Under the pieces are notes generated by a model. The model was not told the origin of the DNA and did no database searches. It saw only the letters and a list, made by a program, of their open reading frames with translations. From JBBABP01 sp041657585 (lineage in GTDB: Bacteria; Patescibacteriota; Gracilibacteria; Absconditabacterales; Absconditicoccaceae): a DNA stretch of 45,670 nt. Made by a program: the position numbers and the translations under genes. Each line of letters starts with the position of its first letter. Position 1 is the stretch's first letter. Of this stretch, positions 31,179 through 39,729 are shown piece after piece. Location of the stretch: NCBI GenBank assembly GCA_041657585.1, contig JBBABP010000002.1, positions 1 through 45,670 of the forward strand, given 5' to 3'.

Positions 31179-31481
31179 TTATTTTCTTTTCTTTACAAAA
31201 TATCAAGTGACAAACAAAAGTCAAAGAATAATCAAAATTAATCAACCAATCATTTCTTTAAGAACATACAGTCCAAGTATCAACAAAATTATACCAATAA
31301 TTGTATAAATTTTTTCTTCTGTAGTTGAAGTTTCCCATCGATATTCAATTTTACTTCCAAATTCTTTGCTTTCAGCTTTCACAACATTAGCTTCTTTTTC
31401 TATACTTGTTGCAAACTTTTTTACTCTTTCTTCAACTTTTCAAACAGAATTTCTTTTAGCGAAATTTTTTTTAATTGCCAT
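31179..31481 (-). CDS. Small tail-anchored membrane protein
   Basis: 100 residues. The N-terminal half is highly charged and helical (KNFAKRNSVGKVEERVKKFA). The C-terminal half is one long or two short hydrophobic segments (YTIIGIILLILGLYVLKEMI, then GGLILIILGLLFVTGYF) closed by KKRK. This resembles small membrane proteins of the DUF883/YqjD type by layout only. It has its own terminator and is divergent from the 93-residue gene. Confidence 0.6.
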
Positions 31482-31646
31482 TTTTTTTATATTAAAAATA
31501 AAACTTCAATTAGAATAAAGAATTATTTGCGATTTTCAAGTCTGCCTTGTTATTTTATATATTTTCAATTTGACTTTGATAATTAAATAATTATTGTATC
31601 TTGTATAAATATAAAAATATAAATAATAACAAAAAAATTTAGAAAA

Positions 31647-31928
31647 ATGAAAAGTTTATCAAAAATTTTTACAAAATTATTTTCAATTTCAGAAAATAAT
31701 TTTGTAGATGAAATTAATACCAAAAATTTAAAGAACAGGGTAGGAATAATATGCGATATTGATTCGTATATTCTTCAATTTAAAAAAAAATGTAACGAAA
31801 TTACTGAAAATAGTAATCTCGAACATCAAATTATGTTAATTGAAGATGAGGCAATAAGCCTTATTGATGAAATTAAATTCACTATAAACAAGGCGATGGA
31901 AATCAATCGGGAAGAAGGCAGAATTTAG
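31647..31928 (+). CDS. Small helical protein of unknown function
   Basis: 93 residues, no internal TGA, TAG stop. Mostly helical with alternating hydrophobic and charged positions (EHQIMLIEDEAISLIDEIKF). A TTGACT about 70 bases upstream with downstream TATAAA-like sequence is a probable promoter, and a terminator follows 57 bases after the stop, so this is a one-gene unit. Confidence 0.55.
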   Translation: MKSLSKIFTKLFSISENNFVDEINTKNLKNRVGIICDIDSYILQFKKKCNEITENSNLEHQIMLIEDEAISLIDEIKFTINKAMEINREEGRI

Positions 31929-31985
31929 ATTCAGACTTTTATTAATTATTTCTATTGGTAATTTATACTTGGAAATGAAAATATA

Positions 31986-32017
31986 ACTAGAGCGTTATTG
32001 CGCATCTAGTTTTTTTA
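31986..32017 (+). terminator. Hairpin terminator
   Basis: ACTAGA-GCG (31986-31994) pairs with CGC-A-TCTAGT (32001-32010), followed by seven Ts. Confidence 0.85.
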
Positions 32018-32064
32018 TACTCAACATCTAATAGAATCTTGAATAAAATATTTTACATTAGCTC

Positions 32065-32089
32065 GTCCCGCAACGGCGGGGCATTTTTT
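32065..32089 (+). terminator. GC-rich hairpin terminator or repeat
   Basis: GTCCCGC and GCGGGGC form a 7-bp stem with loop AACG, followed by ATTTTTT. The hairpin matches the style of other GC-rich repeats in the window. Confidence 0.7.
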
Positions 32090-32118
32090 GTTTTTTGTTA
32101 TTTTAATTTTATTTGCAG

Positions 32119-32146
32119 TTGACTTGTGTCCAACGTTTGCTATGCT
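32119..32146 (+). promoter_or_regulatory. Sigma-70-type promoter for the acyltransferase gene
   Basis: TTGACT at 32119-32124 and TATGCT at 32141-32146, spacer 16, thirty bases before the ATG at 32176. Confidence 0.6.
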
Positions 32147-32175
32147 ATTGTTTGATTTTAAATTCAGCACAAACA

Positions 32176-33255
32176 ATGGATTCGTTAAATAATAAATTAA
32201 AAGATAAATCAACACAAACCAGGAAACATGAAAATGTTAAAGTTAACTCTACCTTAACTTTAATTGAAATGTTGAAAAAAGATTTTACTATTTGGAAAAA
32301 GTTTTTTTCTTTTTACAAACTCTGCAATAGAACAAATTTGGAAAAAAGAAAATGAATTTACAAAGATTATTTTTTTGCGAAAAATAATGAAATTTTTGAT
32401 AAAGCGTGATTTGAAAAATGAGAGATAGCTATGTTGTTAAAAAAAGAGTTTCGACAACAGCTTTTGGAAAGAGAGGATAAATTAAATTTTGATGCTGATA
32501 CTGAAGCTAAAAAAAAAGTTAACGAATTTGTTTGAAGTTTAGTAGATGTCAAAATTGATAAACACAGTGAAAATAATTTTTTAACTGCATTAGTAAAAAG
32601 CAAACTTGAAAATAAAAAGCTGATAATAATTGGCAATCATATGTCTCATATGGACGCACCAATATATAATTATATATTACAAATACTTACTGATGATGTG
32701 AAAAAAAAACATAAAATTGATATTGAAAAAATCAGATTTGTTTGTTGAGCTTATATGTATTATTCTAAACCAATCAGACATTATAACAATTCTTTTGATA
32801 CTACATTTGTAATTTGAGTAAATGATATTTGAGAATATATTAGATTTATTTTAGAAAATCTTTGAAAAGAATATTTGGAAAAATTTGAAAAAGAAATTCA
32901 ACAAACGCTATTAAAAAATAAAGAAAAAGAAATTATGGTTTTATTCCCATACTGATGAAGAGCAAAATCTGATGAATGATGCGACAATGGTTGCAAAACA
33001 GAATTACCAAAATGAATAAAAAAATATTTCCAAATAAAAGATTGTGTCTTTTTACCAATGTGATTGATAGGCACAGAAAATATGATGAATTTCAAAAAAA
33101 GCTTATTTGGAAAACATATTCTTGATCTAAAAAAATCAAACATATCATTGAATATCTGAAATGCTTTTGAATATGACAAAAATTTATCTTTGGAAAAGAT
33201 TAATCAAATAATGCATGAAGTTTCAAATAATGCTTTAAAAAAATCTAAATCTTAA
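32176..33255 (+). CDS. PlsC-like glycerolipid acyltransferase
   Basis: 359 residues. The catalytic HX4D box is IIIGNHMSHMDAPIY (Asn154 on), and the substrate box appears as LFPYGGRAKSDEG (about 256-268), the counterpart of FPEGTRS. The N-terminal 140 residues are an unusual charged helical extension. Members transfer fatty acyl groups to glycerol-3-phosphate or lysophosphatidate in phospholipid synthesis; the exact acceptor cannot be told. There is no clear membrane helix, so it may be peripheral. Its 3' end overlaps the opposing ileS by 11 bases. Confidence 0.8.
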
Positions 33256-36200
33256 CCTCCATTTTTTGTAATGGTTGTTTGGTTTTGATATTATTTTTGG
33301 ATCTGATAAACAATCACAAACTTATTATACGTCTTACAAATCAAATTTCTTCCAAAAGATTCTGATTTATATATTTTTTTGAAAAAAGAGGCAAATGTAA
33401 TAAATGTACAGATTTGTTATTTTCAACATTTCATCATTTGAAATTTAGTAATTGCAAATAAATATGCTCACTAATAAACGGAACAAAAGGCGCACATAAT
33501 TTTACATAATTTTTCAATGTTTTAAACAATGTATTGTATGCTGATATTTTATCTTCATTCATTCATGGTGCTCGGAATCTTCTTCTAGACCTCCTAATAT
33601 ATCGATTGTTTAATCTATCTATAAATCCAAGAATTGATTTAGCCGCAATATCTAGTTGATAATTTTCCATCGCATTTTCTATTTCTATTCAAATATTATT
33701 CAACTCCGCCAATATTCGTTTGTCCAATTCATTTGTAATTTTGTAAGTTGGCAATTTAATAATTTCTGATTCTTTTATTTTTTCATTAAGATCTCAATAA
33801 AAATCTGACCAAATAATTTCAAAATATTTTTCATCGTTTATTATCAAAACATTTTTTCATTTTTCTTTTTCAAGAATCAAATTATAAGCTTTTATTATTT
33901 CTACGTTCTTATCTGTGGTTATTATTTCAATATCTTGATTTCTATATTCTTTCATTATATCCAAAACTTTTTTAGCAGTTTCTTTTCAATATTTAGAATC
34001 TGAACAATAAATTATTTCAGGATTTGTTCTCAAAATATTTTCTACAAATTTTTTCTCATTTATTTCTTTCTTATCTGTTGTTATTTCTTCCTTATTATCC
34101 TGTGCCTTTCTGTGGTCGTCTTCCATTAAAAAATAAATTGTCGGCTTATCATAGACAAAATTATCTACTTTCGCGTAAGTTTCAAAAAATTTATAAGCAT
34201 TGGTAATTGCAGTTGTGAAATCTTTAAACATTTGCTCAACTCATTTTTCCGAAAATCTAAAAGTGTCGGCCCTAACAGCAGGCGATGTTAGCAAATATAA
34301 TCTATACGCATCAGCTCAATATTTTTCGAACAAATATTTTGGATCAGGATAATTTTTTAATTTTTTTGACATTTTTTTTCAATCTTCCGCAAGGATCAAT
34401 CAGTTTATTATCACATTATTAAATGAATTTTGTCACATCACGGCATTGCCATTTATATGCATTGTTCTAAACCAACCTCTTGTTTGGTCCAATCATTCAA
34501 TAATATAATCAGCTGGATAAATCAAAGGCGAAGCCTTTGTAGGTGAAAGGTGAAAGGTAAAAGGTGAAAGTATAAAGGGGGAATCTCCTTGTCCCTTGTC
34601 CCTTGTTCCTTGTCCTTGTCAAACATATCCAACTTGCCCAAATGGCATAGAGCCAGATTCAAACCAACAATCCATCACTTCAGGAATTCTGCGATAGACT
34701 TTATTATTTTCTTTAAACCAATAATTATCAACATATGGTTTGTGAAGATCCACTTCAGTTTTTCTATCGTTGTCTCGATAACGGATATTGATTTCAATAT
34801 TTTTTGGACAGTAAATATATTTTTTTGTAATATAATCAAAATCCTTAAATGCTTTATTTATAGAGATTATTGTATCTTTGTGTGTAATAGTGATAATTGT
34901 TTTTGTCGCAAATTTATCATTTATATCAATTGTAAATTCTTTAACTCTTTTGAATACATCATCCATACATTCTCATTCTGGCGTAAGTTTTTGGTTTGTC
35001 GGCTTACTGATTGATAAATTTTTTGGATATTCTTTGTTCTGTATTTCTGGCAAAATAATATCAGTTGTTCTATAATCAACATATATTTTTTCATGAATTT
35101 GTAATAATTTATTTTCATTTGGATTTTTTAAATAATTTTGAATCTGTTTTTTATTTCGTAGTTCTTGATATTTTTTTTGTATTTCTAAATATTTTTTTTC
35201 AACTTCTATAATTTCATCTTTTTTTAATATTTTTTTTAGAAATGGAGTGATAGTTTGTAACGTTCTACTCAATGGAGATAAAATAATTATTATATCTTCA
35301 TTTTTTAATGTTTCTAAATTTTCCGCCAACTCTTGGGCTTGTTCAATTCACGTTTTATTTAATTCTGTTGAACTATAACTATCATGATATCTTTTTGGAT
35401 TATAAATTGTTTCAGCATGTCTAATAAAAATATTTTTAGTCAGATTTTTTGATCAATTTTTCACATTTCTCCAAAGTTCGTCTAAATTTCATATTGCGAT
35501 TTTATCATTTTCGTCATCAACATTTTCCCAGATTGGAATTGGCGCTCATCGATATCTATTTCTGCTTAGATTTCGATCTGGTGCAGATTGAAGCGTATCG
35601 CGAAATCTATTTTTCACACTTTCAGGTACAAATCAGATTTTTTCAACATTTGGAACAGTTATTTTTGTCAATTCTTGTTCTTTGATAAATCGGCTTGTGT
35701 TTGCTTTTTGTATCAGTGGAGTTTCACATCTTCGACAGTGAGGATAAGAATGAGAATATGATCTTTGTCAGATTAATTTTCAATCAGCCTTTAATTTATT
35801 TATTATATTTTTATTCGCTTCATAAACTCTAACTCATTTCCATTCTGGCACTTCATCAGTAAATTCTCAATAGTCATTCACAGACAAAAATAATCGATTT
35901 TTTGCATCTTGTCTTGGTAAAAATTTTGCGACAGCTTCAAAATCATCTAATCAAAAAGTTGGCGCGATATGAACTATTCAAGTTCCATCATCAGTACTCA
36001 CAAAATCTCACTGGATTATTTTAAAAAACTGATCTTTATAATTTTGATCTATTTTACTTTTGTTAATATATTCAAAAAGAGGAACATATTTTATTCAAAG
36101 TATATCTTCTCATTTCAAAATATTAATCAGAATATATTCATCAGGATTTTTGTAATATTGTTTCATCAAATTTTCTGCAATCACATAATATTCTTTTACA

Positions 36201-37426
36201 TTTTTATCAAAAACCAAACAATAATGAATATTTTTCCCTACCGCCAAAAACATATTACTTGGCAATGTTCGTGGAGTGGTTGTTCGAGCAAGAAAATTTA
36301 CGTCAGCAATCTCTGCTTCTTTCGAAAATTCTTTAATTAAAGGTAATACTTTGTGTATTGTATAAAACGATATAAAACGGTTTATTAATTCGCTAACATC
36401 ATCTATGATTAGATCATTAGTTTTAATTGCGAATCAAAGTTCATTACTACTATCAATAATTTCTACATATTCTAATTTAGTGTGCTTTTCTTTTTCTTTT
36501 AATTTAGGAATTCAAACAATAGTCACTTCAAAATAATGAGCAAGAACATTTTTTTTGCCAAGATATTTTCTACATCAAACATAATTAATTGTATTTGTAT
36601 TTACACCAAGTTCTTCTAAAATTTCTCTTTTAAGTGCATTTTCTAAGGATTCTCAACTATCTACTTTTCATCAAGGTAAAGTCCAAAAATCCCGTCTAGT
36701 ATCAAAAAATGTTAAATATCTTCACTTTTCATCTTTGATTATCGCTTTTGTTGTTTGTATAAAACCATCAGATGTTTTTTTATATTCTCAATCTGTTTTA
36801 CATTTTGCATCTTGAATTTTAAATTTCACAGTAATTGCAGGATCTTGTCTATCTTTGTATCATTCATTAACTTCGTTATTTGCTAACGTAGTTGCACAAC
36901 TTGGACAAAATCGTTGATTTTTGAATCATTTATAAACCAAATTTTGGTCATACATACTTTTGAAAACTCGCAAAACAGATTCCATATAACTCAGATCCAT
37001 AGTGAAATACGGATTATCCATATTGGCTCGTCTTCAGACATGATCCACAAACCATTTCCATTCATCGCTAACATCACTGACTGCTTTTCTGCATTCTTCT
37101 ACAAATTTTTCAGCTCAGATTTTTTCTATATCTTTTTTACCATCCAGTCAAAGTTTTTTTTCAACATATTTTTCTACTGGCAAACCATGACAATCCCATC
37201 ACCAATCTCTGATAACTTTGTATCATTGCATAGTTTTGTATCTTCCGATCAAATCTTTCATCGCGGAAACTAATCAATGTCCAAAATGTGGAGTTCAAGA
37301 AGCAAAAGGCGGTCAGTCGTAAGTAATTGATTGTAATTTATCTGATCTTTGATCAACAGATTTTTGAAAAATTTTATTTTCTTTCCAATAAGAAAGCAGA
37401 TTTTCTATAAGTTCTTTTTGATTCAT
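33245..37426 (-). CDS. ileS: Isoleucyl-tRNA synthetase with Nudix and histidine-phosphatase insertions
   Basis: 1393 residues, several hundred more than usual. The class I core is present: HIGH-type PHFGHG at 46-51, editing-domain TTTPRTLPSNMFLAVG, RRIPEVMDCWFESGSMPFGQ, EGLDQTRGWF and KMSKK near 1016. A complete Nudix box lies near 252-274 (WTLPGGKVDSGESLENALKR then EILEELG). A histidine phosphatase begins near 668 (NIFIRHAETIYNP, SPLSRTLQT and later TITHKD). A third insert occupies about 1085-1215 between TYAKVDNFV and ITNELDKRIL. Thirty residues near 940-965 are repeat-derived. The frame is intact throughout, so the gene is probably functional. Confidence 0.93.
34524..34621. repeat. Simple-repeat insertion inside ileS
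   Basis: AAAGGCGAAGCCTTT (34524-34538) is followed by iterated GGTGAAAGGTGAAAGG units and then by CCTTGTCCCTTGTCCCTTG units. It encodes Gly/Gln-rich then Ser/Pro/Phe-rich sequence in ileS without breaking the frame. Confidence 0.8.
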
Positions 37427-37607
37427 AAAAAAATTTACACAATAAAATTGGTATTTTTACTTATACAAAAACACACAAAGCTTTCAACATAAAATTATTC
37501 ATTAAAAATCTGATTTCAAAAAAATTTACGACTTGACTTTATCTGTCAAATATATAAATATATTTTATAAAATAAAAAAAAATACAAACTTAAGTAAATA
37601 TAAAAAT
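37427..37607 (+). promoter_or_regulatory. Divergent intergenic region with promoter
   Basis: TTGACT at 37533-37538 and TAAATA at 37555-37560 (spacer 16) form a rightward promoter ahead of the 183-residue gene. The ileS promoter must lie on the other strand in the same interval. Confidence 0.5.
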
Positions 37608-38159
37608 ATGTCAGACAATAACAAAAAATACATAACTTCATACGGAGAATATGAAAGTATAGAAAAATTTATGTTAGGATTTATGAAAATTTTTCCTACA
37701 AAAATGCCAAAATATTCAAGGGGTGTGCCAGAATGGTTTCATGATCTTGGCCGAGAAACCAAATTTAGATCATTTGATGCAGAACAAAAAATTCTTATCA
37801 TTTCGAGAGAAACTTCATTTGGGGAAATAGCAAAATTAACTATATATCCTAACCCAAACAATGACACATATTTTGTTAAAATTGAAATAAATTTTGGTAT
37901 GGACGACAAAACAAAAACAGTAATTTCTGTTTTAGATCATACCCTTTATTCTGCTTTCGGTTTTTCTGATTTGTCTCCTGAACCAGCAGAAGAGTTAATA
38001 AAAAGATATGGATGTTCTGCTGCTAGTGTCGGTCAATTTGTTAGATACGAAAACTATCTTAATATGCCTGGTCCTGGGACAGGGAATGATTGCGACACTA
38101 ACATCTCAATCCTTATTGATGATAAAATGAAAGAAGCAGTTTTAAAACTTATTCAGTAA
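37608..38159 (+). CDS. Unknown 183-residue protein
   Basis: No family is recognised and no TGA codons occur. The start is the ATG giving MSDNNKKYITSYGEYESIEK; an upstream TTG at 37533 is part of the predicted -35 box and is rejected. Later features are strand-rich sequence (AKLTIYPNPNNDTYFVKIEI), a segment with SVLDHTLYSAFGFSDLSPEP and a Gly/Pro loop NMPGPGTGNDCDTN. It appears cytoplasmic. A terminator follows, so it is a single-gene unit. Confidence 0.65.
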   Translation: MSDNNKKYITSYGEYESIEKFMLGFMKIFPTKMPKYSRGVPEWFHDLGRETKFRSFDAEQKILIISRETSFGEIAKLTIYPNPNNDTYFVKIEINFGMDDKTKTVISVLDHTLYSAFGFSDLSPEPAEELIKRYGCSAASVGQFVRYENYLNMPGPGTGNDCDTNISILIDDKMKEAVLKLIQ

Positions 38160-38177
38160 ATAATTTATTAAAAATTT

Positions 38178-38209
38178 ACCCAACGCTTATTCAGTGATTG
38201 GGTTTTTTT
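38178..38209 (+). terminator. Hairpin terminator
   Basis: ACCCAACGCT and AGTG-A-TTGGGT pair with one bulge, followed by seven Ts. Confidence 0.85.
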
Positions 38210-38339
38210 GATAATGAAAATATATTGAAAAATAAATCAGAAAAGATAAAAATAATTCAGATCACCGCCTTGCGTGATAAAATAAATAAATCTAATTTTT
38301 TTAAAGTCTTATTTTATTTTTATTCCATTACTTTCAACA

Positions 38340-38867
38340 ATGAAAAAATTTATAATCATCCTTGTTATTTTAATTTTAGCTTTTCTTTTTTATATGTGAT
38401 TTTTTCAAAAAATTACTTTCACTATGCAAGAAACATGACCTTATACCGTTGCATATCAAAAATTCACTTGAGATTATTCCAAAGTTTGACCAGTAATGAT
38501 GCAAATAAATACATTATTAAAAAATGATGGAATCCAGACAAATCAATGAATCTGAATTTATTATGACGATCCAAAAATGGTTTCATGAGAAAATCTTAGA
38601 AGTGATGTGTGATATATTATTCAAGAAAAAGATTTAAACACAATGAAATCATTGAAATGAAAATATCAGATCAAAATAATAGACAAAAAATCTAGATTAG
38701 TTTCAGAATTCCCTTACAGAAATCAGCTTTCTATATTATTTGGAGTAAAAAAAATATATCCAGCATTGACTAAATATTTATCTGAGAATAATATAACAGG
38801 ATGAACTGTTATGGAAATTTATGATCTTACGGCCAAAAAAATAATTTATATTATAAATATTAATTAA
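38340..38867 (+). CDS. Membrane-anchored GyrI-like small-molecule-binding protein
   Basis: 175 residues. An N-terminal membrane anchor (KKFIIILVILILAFLFYMGF) precedes a GyrI-like/SOUL-type ligand-binding domain: GPYTVAYQKFTGDYSKVGPV, then GIGIYYDDPKMVSGENLRSD and VGYI are typical of the effector-binding domain of AraC-type regulators and of GyrI/SbmC. The anchor places the domain outside the cytoplasm. Glycines are mostly TGA. Similar membrane-anchored GyrI-like proteins occur widely without a defined role; drug or small-molecule binding is plausible. Confidence 0.75.
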
Positions 38868-38887
38868 AACATTAAAAAACTAAAATC

Positions 38888-38942
38888 AGTTACGAGTTAC
38901 TAGTAACTAGTTACGCGTCACACGTTACACGTAACTAATCAC
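38888..38942. repeat. Short palindromic repeat cluster
   Basis: Iterated GTTAC-GAGTTAC and GTTACACGTAAC units around the palindrome GTTACTAGTAAC (38895-38906). It overlaps the end of the opposing 130-residue gene by a few bases. Confidence 0.6.
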
Positions 38943-39327
38943 CACTTTCTAATATTCATTTAATTTCTTTTCGTCATTTTTTTTCTCTTTGTTTTCTCAA
39001 AAAAATTACTTTCGCTTTCAATAATTCGTCATCCAAATTTTCATCATTCATTACTTCAATAAGTTTTTCTTTAATTTTTTCAAGATATTCTTTCGGATTT
39101 TTATAATCAATTCAATCTACATTACCTTTTAATGAGAAGTTTTTTAATTTTGATTTTTTGTTATATTTTATAATTTGTTGAAAATGATTTCATAAATTTG
39201 GGTTTAATTCTTTGAATATTCATGCAATTTCTTTTGCTGATCATCAATTTTCTATAAGTCATTTTTTGATTCAATATTCAACAATTTTTTTGTTAGATAG
39301 ATTTATTGGTTTGTCCGTTTTATTCAT
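38935..39327 (-). CDS. Unknown 130-residue basic protein
   Basis: Begins MNKTDKPINLSNKKIVEYGI and ends KGILESGD at a TAG. Helical and Lys-rich, with GSAKEIAGIFKELNPNLGNH, then a central linker (LKGNVDGIDYKNP) and a charged C-terminal helix with LRKQREKKGRKEIKG. Several TGA codons are read as Gly. I do not recognise it. The C-terminal basic helix could contact nucleic acid. It stands alone, facing the GyrI-like gene. Confidence 0.55.
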
Positions 39328-39729
39328 GGTTGAAAATAAGATGGTAAAATATTTATATGTTAACGTATTTTTTATATTTATTTAAAGTTAAAAGTCAAAT
39401 GGTATTTTTTTAGATCTATTCTTAAATTCACTTCGGGAATTGTTTTTTACTGTTCTCCTTTAATTCAAAGGAGGGGACCCCGCACTTGCGGGGGAGTATT
39501 TTTATAAATTTCCCGAAGTTGGCTAAATAGCCATGGCATTTTTTTGACAAAATAAAATTATTAATTCATAACAAAATTTATATTCAGATTTAATTCTCAT
39601 TTTTTTTATTCTTTTGTCAAATCTTGAATAAATTTAATGGTTGAAATTTAATAAGTTTTTGATATATTTCATATTCAATTTAAAACGTTTAATCGTTTAA
39701 ATAATTTTTTTATGATTTTTTTATAAATT
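39328..39729. other. Intergenic region with nested palindromic repeat
   Basis: No gene is seen. At 39430-39519 three hairpins are nested: outer arms ACTTCGGGAA (39430) and TTCCCGAAGT (39510); inner CTCCTTT (39455) with AAAGGAG (39467); and CCCCGC (39478) with GCGGGG (39488). This looks like a REP/MITE-type mobile repeat. The right part should hold the gyrA promoter. Confidence 0.7.

Noticed and set aside
34870..36840. Separate Nudix and phosphatase genes next to ileS
   Set aside because: The whole interval is one uninterrupted frame with IleRS motifs before, between and after the inserted domains.
36914..37273. Plus-strand ORFs of 119 and 123 residues opposite ileS
   Set aside because: They lie antisense to well-conserved synthetase motifs and are Phe/Ser/Ile-rich low-complexity shadows.
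37533..37607. Upstream TTG start for the 183-residue gene
   Set aside because: The TTG is part of the best -35 box and the added residues are Lys/Tyr/Ile-rich noise; the ATG at 37608 is better.
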